The position numbers were made by a program, and so were the translations under genes. A DNA stretch of 64,000 bases, from the NCBI GenBank assembly GCA_030844895.1, contig CM061231.1, forward strand, positions 150,016,165-150,080,164, in the 5' to 3' direction. Shown here piece after piece: positions 21,742 through 32,162 of the stretch. The DNA comes from Ambrosia x helenae. Its lineage: Eukaryota > Streptophyta > Magnoliopsida > Asterales > Asteraceae. The first letter of the stretch is position 1. Each line of letters starts with the position of its first letter. The notes under the pieces were generated by a model. The model searched no databases. It had not been told where the DNA came from and worked only from the letters and a program-made list of their open reading frames with translations.

Positions 21742-22671
21742 AGCAGCATCAACTTGTTCCATAGTCACAAATCCATCTCACTCATTATCCAACCCGACCT
21801 AATACATACCTTCTTCCATGGTTCTTCGAAAACAACCCCCCCCCCCCCCCGCATGTATCTGTTTTAGAAAGTAGCAACATTTAGGGGTTAGATAGCAACA
21901 TCATCAGCAACATTTAGGGTAAAAATTTGAAAATTGAAATTTAAAAGTCAGTCTGTAACTTACCATATTTCTCATAAGGGTTAAAATTATCGTGCTGCTT
22001 CCTAATCGTTTACAACATCTCTGTTACTTTCACATAAATCGTCTTTGATGATGAAGGTTTGGGAAGATGGGTAATGAAGGTTTGAGGAAGATGAAGAATA
22101 TGAAGGTTTGAAGGAGGGAAAGTAGTATCCATGAGTAAACTGACATCTAGGGACTGGATCTGCAGCTGGACATCACTTAAACATTAAATGATGATATTGC
22201 CCTCACGTGAACCTCACATGACCACAATTAATAGCAAAAACAGATCCCACAAATTACAAAGCACATATCCTATTGGGTTAATTTTGAAATGCTAAGGAGT
22301 ATACTTTAAATTTGTGGAAACCATAAGGACCACATGCACAGTTTACTCTATTTATTATATAGTAAAAGTAATAATTAAGATAAAGATAAAGATAAAGATA
22401 AAGATAAATATATATAAATTGGGTTATTTACAACTGAAAATGTTTGGCGGAAATTTAAGGGTGAGGATGGGCTCAAGTGTCATGTGTTCTCACCTCAATC
22501 GTTAAACTTTTATTTATGAAAAAACGACATATTCCTTTTACAGTACACACATTTTGTCACTTCATATTTGATTTATCTATCCCGAGAAGCATACTGGGGA
22601 TATTATAGTTGATATAGATTATTTTTTAAACATAAATGTATTTCATCTTAAAGTTTTTAACTAGATTAAAA
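21742..22671 (-). mobile_element. MULE remnant B, right part, and shared spacer
   Basis: It continues 10677-10848. 21747-22430 aligns with 1935-2940 of remnant A minus a deletion of the PB1-adjacent coding part (about 1975-2275 of A is absent here). It includes the (GATAAA)n tract at about 22376-22410 and a 13-14-base C-run at 21838-21850. 22430-22671 aligns to the hAT target site of copy A without the hAT. Confidence 0.75.
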
Positions 22672-23390
22672 GAGAAAATTGGTCGAATAGTCGCTGTGAT
22701 TTGCTCAGATTTCACCTTTAGTCCTCAACTTGTAAAAATTACATCTGTAGTCCTTAACTTTTGATGTTTCTTAACTCAGATAGTCCCTAAAGTTAACGGA
22801 GGTTAGATTATCCAGTTACGTGTGTGTAAAATTACTAAACTACCCTTACTTTAATAAAAACGAAAAATCAATTAATTAATAAAATATAAAGAGGCCTCAC
22901 TTAACCCTTAGCCAATCATTTTTCTCCACCAATTCTTAGTGGGACCCACCCACTTCATCTTCCCCAACCCATCACCTCTACAAACCACCCCACCCATCTC
23001 CATTTTCACCACCATCACCACCAGAGCGTCTCTCTAAATGGTCTAATCATAGCGTCTCTCTATCATCACACACACTCTTTCTTCTTCTTCCCAAATCAGC
23101 CTTTTCCCACAAAAATTCTGCAACATTTCCACAAATCCCTTGCAATATGAAGTTGGTATTTCTATTTTTATACCAACCAATCAATCAATTGAATTTTTCA
23201 TTTTTATTAAAGTAGGGATGGTTTAGTAATTTTACACGCATTTAACTGGATAATCTAACCTCCGTTAACTTCAGGGACTATCCGAGTTAAAAAAACACCA
23301 AAAGTTGAAGACTACAGATGTAATTTTTAAAAGTTAAGGACTAAAGGTAAAATCTAAGGAAACCACAGAGACTATTCGAGCAATTTTCTC
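22672..23390. mobile_element. Non-autonomous MULE (719 bp)
   Basis: The ends are inverted repeats GAGAAAATTGGTCGAATAGTC / GAGAAAATTGCTCGAATAGTC, with the 9-bp TSD agattaaaa at 22663-22671 and 23391-23399. Copy A has the uninterrupted site. The TIR interior carries the 'agtccctaaagttaacggaggtta' type motif common in plant MULEs. No transposase. Confidence 0.88.
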
Positions 23391-23920
23391 AGATTAAAAT
23401 TAATAATAAGAACATAGGTTTTATTTAAATAAGAGTTAATAGCCAAAATCGTCCCTAAGGTTTGGTCACTTTTGCCACTTCAGTCCAAAACTGAAACCTT
23501 TTGCATCTGGGTCCTTCAGTTTTACGTTTTTTTTGGCCACATTCGTCCCTGAAACTAACCCAGTTAATTATTGACGTTAAGTTTGGGGGTGTTTTAGACA
23601 TTTTACCTAGAAACCAAGGGTATGCTGGGCATTTTGTATAATTTAATTATTTTAGATTTATTATTAATTTTTTAACTTTTAAATAAAGAAACAACCCCAG
23701 CTACCCCCCTATAAGTTCTGCACATCACCACCATTTCCACCACCACCCTGGAACACCACCTGCTTCGGCCACCACCTACTCCGACCACCACCACCACCTG
23801 CTCTGACTACCACCCTTTGCCCAGAATTATATTACCTACTACCCGATCAAATAAAACAACTTGGAACCCCTTTTCCTCCTCACGTCACTATACAAACCCT
23901 AATTCACAAACCTTTAATCA

Positions 23921-24080
23921 ATGGCGAACAACGACTTCAAACCTAATTACTCATCTTTAGATAAAGAAGAAGATGCTTCTTCCGGTTTATAAGATGAACA
24001 AACATCCGGTTCAGAATCAGACGAACAGAGGAAGAAACAGGTTCAATCGGTGAAGGTGAAGGGTTATCGGGGTTTTTAGA
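23921..24080 (+). other. Possible captured gene fragment in the MULE
   Basis: The plus-strand frame begins with ATG at 23921 and encodes an acidic, Ser-rich peptide (MANNDFKPNYSSLDKEEDAS), then a stop, then a continuing Glu/Ser/Lys-rich frame. MULEs often carry host exons. I do not recognise the source, and it may be chance. Confidence 0.25.
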
Positions 24081-24545
24081 GAGGGAGATGTGTTACCGGT
24101 AAGGATAAAGAACGCCGGAGAAGGATGGTTGTCGCCGCCGGTCACCTGAATCGCTGACTCTTCGGTGGGTCTCTCAACTGAACACACACAAGTGTGTGTG
24201 GTTCGTGGGATTGTGCAGAGAGAAAGAGGGAATGAGTTTATAAAGGGGATCTCAATTCGGGGATGTTTGGGTGCAAGGATAAGGCTGACTAGAGTGGTGT
24301 TTGGTAACGAATTTAGCATAAGATAAAGGAAAATAAGGGGCGGTTGGCTGCAGGGACGATTTTGGCAAATAAAAATATTAACAAATAAATAGGTATGCAA
24401 AAAGACATAAATGCCCCTCAACTTAACGAGATAATTTAACTGGGTTAGTGCCAGGGACGATTTTGGCAAAAAAACGTAAAACTGAAGGACCCAGATGTAA
24501 AAGGTTTCGGTTTTGGACTGAAATAGCAAAAGTGACCAAACCTTA

Positions 24546-26341
24546 GGGTGCAAGGGGCGCTACTAGAGTTTTGTTTCCTTCACTGATTTTAACCAATTAT
24601 GCACTACCACATCACTTTACTGATTTCCTCCACTGATTCCTTTTTTTATTTTATTTTTTTAATTTAAAGACAAATATAAGTTTTTTTAAAAAATTTCACA
24701 CGGTTTTAACACCAAACCGTCAGAACGAGTTAATATCAACCGTCTCCATCCAACACACGGTCAATATATTTATTTCCATTAATATCTTTGTAATCTAACC
24801 GTACATTTAATTTTACATTAATACGGTTAGATTTTTTTACTATAAAAACCACCATATGACGGTGGTGAAAACACAATTCAAAGCAACACAATATCAATAA
24901 CATCCATACCACACAACATAAGCATGACCCGTTGGACAGAGAACGAATAAATCGCCTTGGTTGTGTGTGCCATAGACGCACAAAATGACCCATCCTTGCA
25001 GCGCCAACGCCGCCCATGGTTGAGTTCCAGGGACACACGGTTCTGGGATCGTGTATTGCAATGTTTTTATAACCGGACCGGACTTCGAACCGGTCATCTT
25101 ACCGGTTCACTGGTCGGACCGGTCCAACCGGTCAGAACGGATTCAAGAACCGGCAAATGTGTATATATATTTATATATACATGTATGATACATACACACA
25201 CTATGAAATACGTATCATAGTCACTTCTATGATAGTTTCTTTGCTATTAAAAAAATATGTATATCTGTACCTAACTTCTACAAAAGCTGCTCCATCCAAT
25301 ATAATATAAAATATCATTAGATCATTTAAAATTAAATTTACAAACCAACTACCCTCTTTCCCAAAACCCAAGACTATGGTTGGTCGGAGAAGATGACCGG
25401 CTCCGGTCATCCTAACTTCTACACACTGACCATTCATCTCCTGACCTGAACAAAACCTTTTATCTTCATATATTCCTATTTAATCCGAGGAGATTGAGGT
25501 CGTTTTTTGTCTGCTGACCGGGTCCTCACCGCAAGGTCTCGTTTGTCTCGATTGTGGAATGGTTCGATTGTGGAAGAAGAAAAGAGGCTTCTATGTCACT
25601 CCGCCAGTCCAACCACTCCGTTTTACCGGTTTTCCGGTCCGACCGCCGGTCACCGGTCCGACCGTCCGGCTACTTGCAGAAACGATCCAACACAATGATC
25701 CGGACCGGTGGAGGGTGCGGTTCCCGGTTCAACCGATCCGACCGTCCGGTCCGGTTTTAAAAACCATGGTGTATTGAGTGACTTCAATCAGTAGGTCGGC
25801 CCAAGCACCCGAACAATCGAGAGTCTACAAAGAAAATGGGCCGACCTAAACGTCAAGTGTGATCGGTGGACGACATTGTACGAGCGCACAATGAGCCGCC
25901 ACCCGGGCATTGGGGAGGAGATTGCTGTGCAGATGACCCATGCAACCTATGCGGGTCATTACCGCGGCACGTTTGATCATATCCAGGCGTGACACCTCCT
26001 GCATGAGCTCTAAGTGTTATTTTTTATGTTTTTAATTAATGTTTAAATATTTAATGAATGATGTTAATGTTTTTTTTTGTTATTTAATGGTGTTTTAGTT
26101 TATTTTTATGAATTTTTAACACACACGGTTATAAAATACAAAAACTAAACTAAAGGTCCACACACGGTTATAGTAAAAAAGATATTTAATTTAATTCAAA
26201 AAAAATAAAATAAAACCCGGTACCAGCCCGTTAGATAGAATCAGTAAAACGGTCTACGGGATCACTACCAGCGTGAGTGGCGACGGTGTTACTGTGCTGG
26301 TAGTGGATACCCGTGACCAATTCAGGTGACGCCCCGTCCCC
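24546..26341 (+). mobile_element. PIF/Harbinger-like element with Myb/SANT-like ORF fragments
   Basis: It interrupts the right TIR of the surrounding MULE. The ends GGGTGCAAGGGGCG and (reverse complement) GGGGACGGGGCG are imperfect inverted repeats. The flanks are TTA (24543-24545) and TCA (26342-26344), a mutated 3-bp Harbinger TSD. The plus strand encodes a Myb/SANT-like start with WTENEQ and WLSSRD motifs (24925-25050). After the nested MITE comes a fragment resembling the ORF1 proteins of plant Harbinger elements (about 25780-25990, e.g. SLQRKWADLN). No transposase DDE gene is present. Confidence 0.65.
25059..25768. mobile_element. hAT-type MITE rich in CCGGACCGG motifs
   Basis: The ends CAATGTTTTTATAACCGGAC and (reverse complement) CATGGTTTTTAAAACCGGAC are flanked by the perfect 8-bp TSD gtgtattg (25051-25058, 25769-25776). 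The interior is full of CCGGTCCGACC-like words in both orientations and has no transposase. It sits inside the Harbinger ORF1 fragment. Confidence 0.88.
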
Positions 26342-26439
26342 TCAAGAATGATTTTGGCTATTAACTATTTAAATAAACATGATATCATGATTCACGAGAG
26401 TCCATACAAAAGGCCCTAAACTAAATCTACATGGACTTA

Positions 26440-26467
26440 TTATGGGCCGATTTAAGGACTTATATAA
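26440..26467 (+). promoter_or_regulatory. Promoter-like elements of snoRNA cluster B
   Basis: TGGGCC (about 26443-26448) is followed by TATATAA at 26461-26467. It is shorter than in copy A because about 30 bp downstream are missing, but it has the same order of motifs. Confidence 0.5.
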
Positions 26468-26564
26468 ACTTATCGTTCCATCCTCTCTTTTCACTATCAT
26501 CTGATCTGCTTTTACAATTACAGTTAATAAATCAATTGTCAATGTTTATCATTTACCTTTTCAT

Positions 26565-26775
26565 CGACGATTTGCATAACATATTTGGGGCGAAACATTC
26601 AGTTTTCGTAAAATCCAATTCAAATCGTCGTAGATCAAGCCTTCTCTGATTCTAACGGTTGAGCCTCTCTTTACAGAGAGGATCCCGTTACCAGAGCAGG
26701 CGTTGTCACATCCTATCGCCTTGAGGAAGCATCTTTTGCGATTACCTTTAGGGACTGGCCGTGAGAAAAACATTT
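26565..26775 (+). ncRNA. Three-hairpin H/ACA-like RNA, unit B1
   Basis: Counterpart of 9165-9375 with identical length. The hairpin 1 stem and the H box AGATCA are unchanged. In hairpin 2 the pair C-G at the base of CAACGG/CCGTTG (A1) has become T-A in TAACGG (26653-26658) with CCGTTA (26685-26690), a compensated change. The loop differs (tttaca) and the upper stem has one mismatch (GAGAGGATC). The ACA box is at 26770-26772. Confidence 0.68.
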
Positions 26776-26859
26776 ATACCACTTTTTTATATATTTTTAT
26801 TCATTATGTTTTATCTTAGATTAGTTTATTATCAAAGCTGTTTTGAGTTGCTTTGATAT

Positions 26860-27065
26860 CGACGATTTATTTATATATATTTGGGGCGAAACTTTTAACT
26901 TTCGTAAAATCCAATCTAAATCGTCGTAAATCGAGCCATGTCTGATACACAACGGTTGAGCTTAATGCTCATCTGTTGTGGCGGAGTAGGCGTTCGTCAG
27001 ATTCCATTACCTTTTAGTAGCATATTTTGCTATGACCTTTGCGGTATGGCCCTGAGTTTACATTT
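26860..27065 (+). ncRNA. Three-hairpin H/ACA-like RNA, unit B2
   Basis: Counterpart of 9461-9666 with few substitutions. The hairpin 3 closing pair TCAG/CTGA is kept, and the ACA box is at 27060-27062. As in A2, the hinge lacks a perfect ANANNA. Confidence 0.6.
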
Positions 27066-27096
27066 ATAAATAATAATAATTGTTTTGTTTTAATGT

Positions 27097-27192
27097 TTGC
27101 CTGTGATGAGATTTGCTTTAAAAGAACACCATCTTTCGGGACTGAATGGCCTGGTTAAAGGCCTTGCTGTTAATCATGCGATTCTGAGGCTT
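27097..27192 (+). ncRNA. C/D box snoRNA, copy B
   Basis: C box TGATGA (27104-27109), D' box CTGA (27142-27145), D box CTGA (27184-27187) and terminal GCC/GGC are all conserved. The guide CACCATCTTTCGGG (27127-27140) is identical to copy A. The predicted target is therefore the same 25S rRNA position. Confidence 0.77.
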
Positions 27193-27225
27193 TTTATTAT
27201 TAGTTTTGTGGTTTAGGATTGAGTT

Positions 27226-27378
27226 TTGTGCTTATGGACGGTCAAGTGCTGTTTAGAATGTTATTACCGGCAGTACTTAACTTTATTCATAAGCTAGAGT
27301 TAATTGTAGCCGCCTGTCTTTCGTGCTTAACCTGGTTTTTTATATTAGGTTCGGCAATCCACGATGCGGCTAACATTT
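27226..27378 (+). ncRNA. Two-hairpin H/ACA snoRNA, copy B (ACA box)
   Basis: Counterpart of 9827-9979. The hairpin 2 closing stem is TAGCCGC (27307-27313) with GCGGCTA (27366-27372); both sides changed relative to copy A. The ACA box at 27373-27375 is canonical. Hairpin 1 is unchanged. Confidence 0.72.
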
Positions 27379-27397
27379 TTTTAATTCAATCTTATAA

Positions 27398-27735
27398 GGC
27401 TCATAGGTATGGAGACGCCCCATAGCCCCCGTCCCTCACTTTTTGCCCCGTCCCCCACCCACACACCGCCCCCCTGCCCCGTCCAAGACTCCCCCCGTCC
27501 CCCACGTTCTTCTGAAGACGCGATGGCCTGACCAATAGGGATTTTTCTTTTTCTTTTTTTTTTTTTTTGAAAAAGTGACCAATAAATTAAAAAGTAATTT
27601 AATGCTTGAGACATGGGTTTCTCATGTCTCCACACCCCACCCATGTCTCAAGCATATGGAGACATGACTTTGTTGAGATGGCATCCTATGTGGCATGGAG
27701 ACATGACCTTTCTCATGTCTCCACACCCCATAGCC
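27398..27735. mobile_element. Harbinger-type MITE (338 bp)
   Basis: The ends GGCTCATAGGTATGGAGAC and (reverse complement) GGCTATGGGGTGTGGAGAC are flanked by TAA (27395-27397, 27736-27738), the Harbinger 3-bp TSD. Copy A shows the empty site. The interior has the 'tggagacatgagaaa' word repeated in both orientations. Confidence 0.82.
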
Positions 27736-27738
27736 TAA

Positions 27739-27926
27739 TGTTATGCTGATTTTTGTATAGCTGTTTATGGACAATGTTTGGTACTAAATTGGTGGTAGAT
27801 AACATGTTGCAAGGTTATTATGGAATCTAGAAAGGACTTAAACTGACTTTAAACAAACAATTTGACAATCTTTAAACAAAATAATTAATTAGTGTACGTG
27901 CAGTATTTGGTTTGAATTTGTTTTGT
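27739..27926. other. Right edge of duplicated segment B
   Basis: The first ~55 bp still align to 10055-10140 of copy A, then similarity fades. No gene. Confidence 0.5.
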
Positions 27927-27943
27927 AGATAACGACTTCGCAA

Positions 27944-28270
27944 ACTAATCAGGATGGTCTTGGCAACTTGTTGGGCGATTTGGAAGGCGCAAAACGATCT
28001 AATTTTTAACGGTAAAAGGGTACATGTGGATGGAGTATTCGGCGAAGCACAAGCCTCGGTCTTCTTGTGGGTGAAGCATAAGCTAAAAAGATCGTCATGG
28101 ACATGGGAACATTGGGTTGTTTTTAATGTTCCAATCACTTAATGGGTTAGTTTAAAGTCCATGGTTTGGGGTTGTTTTTGGGTGTATATCCGGTTGTAAT
28201 TGGGTCTTGCTTGATACAATCTTGTAAATATTTTGGGTGAAATGAAAGTGGAAGTTTGCTGATAAAAAAA
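27944..28270 (+). mobile_element. 5'-truncated non-LTR retrotransposon (LINE) 3' end
   Basis: 27954-28142 encodes the C-terminal end of a plant LINE ORF2 (WAIWKAQNDLIFNGKRV is the typical zf-RVT tail). It is followed by a short 3' UTR and an A-run. Flanking direct repeats of about 17 bp, agata(a/g)cgacttc(g/a)caa, lie at 27927-27943 and 28271-28287 and mark target-primed insertion. Confidence 0.85.
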
Positions 28271-28287
28271 AGATAGCGACTTCACAA

Positions 28288-28847
28288 GGGGTCGAAAATT
28301 CTTATACTGAATAAAAATTAATAAATTTACCGCCTAACGGCTGCTGGCTTAGAAATAAAGAACATCGTAATCACAGCCCTCAGTTTACAAAGCAAATGAC
28401 TCAAGTTTCAGCAATAGCCTTTCGGATGAGTGTGTACTGAAGCCATAGCCATTTTGATGGAGACCCAAAAGACAACACCCTGATTAAAAACCGCATCAAA
28501 CGTCATAAGAGCAAAAAATACTCATCATTAAAGACCAAACATGAGAATTTGATCCCAGCCATTGGATGTCCAATTATTTAAAAAAAAAAATCAGAAAATC
28601 AGACATGTAAATCACACTTTTCTCATTGTGATTGAAGTAACCAAAGCCCAAAATCAACTTGAAAAAACAAAACCACCACACAAAATACATGCCCATACTG
28701 ACTGTGTAATTGTGTTTTATAGTCAAGTACTGATGAGATAGTGTTTCCTAGTAAAATTATCGGAGATGGGTTCATAAAATTGAAAAAATGACGTTGCTAA
28801 TGGAGTTGTGTTCACTGTTCACAATTAAAAGGTTGAGAGTTGGAATC
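28288..28847. other. Unassigned intergenic DNA
   Basis: No open frame, RNA gene or repeat that I recognise. Confidence 0.4.
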
Positions 28848-28855
28848 CTACCGAC

Positions 28856-29497
28856 TAGGGATGGCAATGGGTCGGGTTTGGGACGGGTTTAGGTAATCCC
28901 AACCCCATACCCGATTAGGTATGCTTGTCCCAAACCCGTCCCAAAACCCGTCGGGTTTGTATCGGGTAATTACCCGTCGGGTGTCGGGTATACCCGCGGG
29001 TTTCGGGTAAACCCGTTAATTTTAAAAACTTATCCATTGGGTATATCTGACTAAAACCTGTCGGGTATCTATTGTGTGACTACTAACCAATACATTTAGC
29101 ATTATCAAATATGTATGTAAATGATTACAATATATAAATATAAAATAGTTAAATCATATAAAAACACTAAAAGACATAGATAACACATATTATACACAAA
29201 TAGTTGGTGTTTTTTTTTTGAAGATGACAATCTATATGGACAATTAGATATATTATGAATACATATTTTAAAAGATATATAGGTTAGGTATCTAATCGGG
29301 TAAACGGGTATACTTTATTGAGTAATCGGGTTGGGTAAATGGGTATATCATCAAATCCCAAACCCGTCCCAAACCCGCAAAAAAATAAAAACTAATCCCA
29401 TACCCGGACCCATACCCGATTACCCGACCCCAAACCCGTCCTAAATGTGCTGGGTTTCGGGTTTACCCATCGGGTTTGGGTTTGATTACCATCCCTA
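28856..29497. mobile_element. hAT-type MITE rich in CGGGTA/TACCCG words
   Basis: The ends TAGGGATGGCAATGGGT and (reverse complement) TAGGGATGGTAATCAAAC are flanked by ctaccgac (28848-28855) and ctaccgag (29498-29505), an 8-bp TSD with one change. Repeated 'aacccg/cgggtt' words pair the two halves. No transposase. Confidence 0.88.
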
Positions 29498-29505
29498 CTA
29501 CCGAG

Positions 29506-29993
29506 TGGGGTGTAATGTATTTATTCTAGAACAGCGATGAATAATCGAAACAGGAGATTTCGCGACGAAGACAGGAAAAATTGAAAGAGATTAAGATCAC
29601 AATTAACTAATAATCAGATTCATATCCCTATATGTACTATCAGAGAGGAGGAAACCGTAAGCCTTGTTTGAACCTCGCCCTTCATTTTAGGCTGCTAAGT
29701 GGATCGATCTTGTCAACGTTCATGAATGATAAATCATAGATCGAATCACCAAATCAGAAAAATTGAGTGAAGCGCCGCCTCTTAGGTCCCCGACTGATTA
29801 TTAAGACAAAAACATTATTATTTGTATCAGCTTAAGTTCACGAGTTGGAGAGAATTGGAATTGAACCACTGACATCCGCTACAGGGTGGAAGCACTGCCT
29901 CTTAGGTCCCTGACTGATTCTACCATAGAGGCCAACGATAGATAAAAACTCCCCATCGAGCACAGCTTAGCATCTTTGGTGTAGAGATGCCTT
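29506..29993. other. Degenerate repeat related to 31021-31255
   Basis: About 29800-29990 matches about 31035-31250 ('gagttggag...ggaat-gaacc-ctgacatccgct', 'cttaggtccc', 'accatagaggc', 'aaaaactc'). On the minus strand this contains a B-box-like GGTTCRATTCC, so it may be tRNA-derived. Confidence 0.4.
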
Positions 29994-30001
29994 GTTATAT
30001 T

Positions 30002-30933
30002 CAGTGGCGAAGCTTGAGAATTTGTACCGGGGGTCGGAAGTTAGCGGTCACGAGACGGGACCTAAATTTTTTTTTTCTGTAGCTATGGTATGTGTGATAT
30101 GTTCGGGTCGGCGATTCGATTCGATTCGGGTCGAGTCGAGTCAAACTTTAAATACAATAAATATCAACGTTCTAAGCATTGTTTAACAAACAATTGAACA
30201 AAGACACTAAAACATTAAAAAGGAGACACATGGTTGATACATGGATGAACAATTACAATTCAGCCCATCGACCTTTAAGATTTTTGAATGCTTCAATTAT
30301 GGATATGGGTGCAAACGAGCAGAGCAGAGCTAAGCCCGAGCTCAACCAGGCTTGAGCTCGAAAAACTTATGAGAGCTCGGCTCGTTTACTATCTATATTA
30401 GTTAATATTTTAAATAAAAATAGGTTCGGAGCTCGATAAATGAAGTTCAGCTCAGGCTCGTTTAGTAAACAAACTTAAACGAGAGGGTAAATATTATTAA
30501 ATATTAATAAACCTAATATTACACTAAAGCTCGACGAGCCTGACAAGCTTCACATGCTAGGCTGAGCTCGGGCTCGGTTAGTAAACGAGCTTTGTTTTAA
30601 GCTTAAGCTTGGGCTCGATAAGGCTCGGCTCGTTTAGAGCTTTTTACCAAGCCGAGCTCGAGTAGCTAGGAGATAATAACTGCATCGCTTGCTCATTGAA
30701 TATACTATCCCGCTCATGTAGTTGTTGGGTTTAGGACTTCAGGATTTAGACTTTACATTTACTTTGTTTTGTATAAAAGTTTTGGTTTATATAACTAATT
30801 TTTCTTTTAAAAACGAGGGTCGGAACCGTATATACCAAAAAAATTCCATACGAAGACTATATACTCGGAACTTCTGAGCGAAAATTCGGGGGGGGGGGGG
30901 GGCCCTCCCCGCCCCTTGAATGCTACGCCACTG
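30002..30933. mobile_element. hAT-type non-autonomous element with a nested repeat
   Basis: The ends CAGTGGCGAAGC and (reverse complement) CAGTGGCGTAGC are flanked by the perfect 8-bp TSD gttatatt (29994-30001, 30934-30941). 30308-30662 is a separate sequence made of 'gagctcg/cgagctc' words, a known style of hAT-like MITE, apparently nested and lacking a clean end. A G-run of about 16-17 bases lies at about 30887-30902. Confidence 0.82.
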
Positions 30934-31020
30934 GTTATATTTGTCATCCGTGTTTTAGGGTTTGATAAATTCTGTTTTTTGTCTTTAATAATTAATAATA
31001 ATGTATCTTTAATAATAAAG

Positions 31021-31255
31021 TTTTTTTTTTGTCTTAATAATCAGAAAAACTGAGTGCTATCATATAGTTTTGTATCGGTTAAGTTCAAGAGTTGGAGATA
31101 AGTGGAATCGAACCGCTGACATCCGCTGTAGGGTGAACCACCGCGTCTTAGGTCCCCCGACTGATTTTACCATAGAGGCTAACGATAGACAAAAACTCTC
31201 CACCGAGCGCAACCTGACAGCTTTGGTGTAAAAGAAATGTCTTGTCATCTTCATC
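31021..31255 (-). repeat. tRNA-like repeat copy (possible SINE-like or transferred tRNA gene)
   Basis: The minus strand carries GGTTCGATTCC, an exact B box of tRNA promoters, about 60 bases after a weak A-box-like stretch. The same unit is present at about 29800-29990. I could not fold a clear tRNA cloverleaf. Confidence 0.35.
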
Positions 31256-32100
31256 ATCTGTGTTTTAGGGTTTATTAAATTCTATTTTTTATCAATGGAA
31301 CTCATCTAAGTAGAGAACGTGTACCATAGAAAAACAAAACCATTATGGTTATCAAAATCTCCGATTAACTCTGAAAGTGTAAGAAATCGAACATGTGGAA
31401 AGTTACCGTCGGTGCTGGAAACCTACCTTGGCCTCAGCCGTCACGACGCCAACAACCACCATAGAGTAATCATGTACGGAAGAAATTGCCACGACGATTG
31501 ACGGAGGGGTTACTGAAGAGCCAATAATCCCTCCCTCCCTCCCATGTATGATGGTAGGGGCAGTGGAGCTAAGAGAGAAAAGACTGTTAATGCACACGTA
31601 CAGGAAAGTTAGCAGACGCATGGCATGGCTGGCTTTACACGCATCAGATTCCAGGCAAGCCTACTGTTAAACTTCACTTAATTTTAGTACATAGTATAAT
31701 GTATATTTTTATGTCAAGTCTTTTCATAAAAATCTTAACATCAAGTAGTGTAAAAGACCAAAAGTGACCACCGAGTTAAGATTTTAAATGCAACATTCAT
31801 ATTATTTTTTCGCTACACACGCATGTATGGGTTTATATCTGCATTTTATGCATGTCCATACAAACAAAATATTGTTCCCTTTATTAGTCTAAAAACCTCA
31901 AAATGAACCAATGATCAAAAGCTCTATAGACATTTCAAATATTTATAACCTGCTCTGCTCTGCACTGCACCTACACAAAATATCTAATGGATCAACAACA
32001 CAATAATAAGCTCTCATCTCTTAATTTATGACCCCAAAAAGAACCCCTAATCAGTCCCATATTCAAGGAACATTTTTGTCCATAAAAATCACTACAAAAT
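31256..32100. other. Intergenic DNA downstream of the transporter gene
   Basis: No gene seen. 32050-32162 probably includes the 3' UTR of the transporter transcript. Confidence 0.4.
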
Positions 32101-32162
32101 GGGAGTTAGTCATTAACTTGTCTCCTTCTTCTTGATCAATGGCTTTCCTTACCTTCTCTTTG

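Larger units (their letters stand above)
23432..26366. mobile_element. Non-autonomous MULE carrying a nested Harbinger-like element
   Basis: The ends share AGTTAATAGCCAAAATC as inverted repeats. The 9-bp TSD atttaaata lies at 23423-23431 and 26367-26375. The second TIR is split: most of it lies at 24420-24545 and its last ~22 bp at 26345-26366, because another element inserted into it. The interior at 23921-24080 contains a possible captured exon (see the separate entry). Confidence 0.85.

Noticed and set aside
25507..25777. Three overlapping frames rich in Arg, Pro and Gly
   Set aside because: They come from the CCGGACCGG-rich repeats of a hAT MITE bounded by an 8-bp TSD.
31021..31255. Functional tRNA gene on the minus strand
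   Set aside because: A B box is present but acceptor, D and anticodon arms do not pair convincingly.
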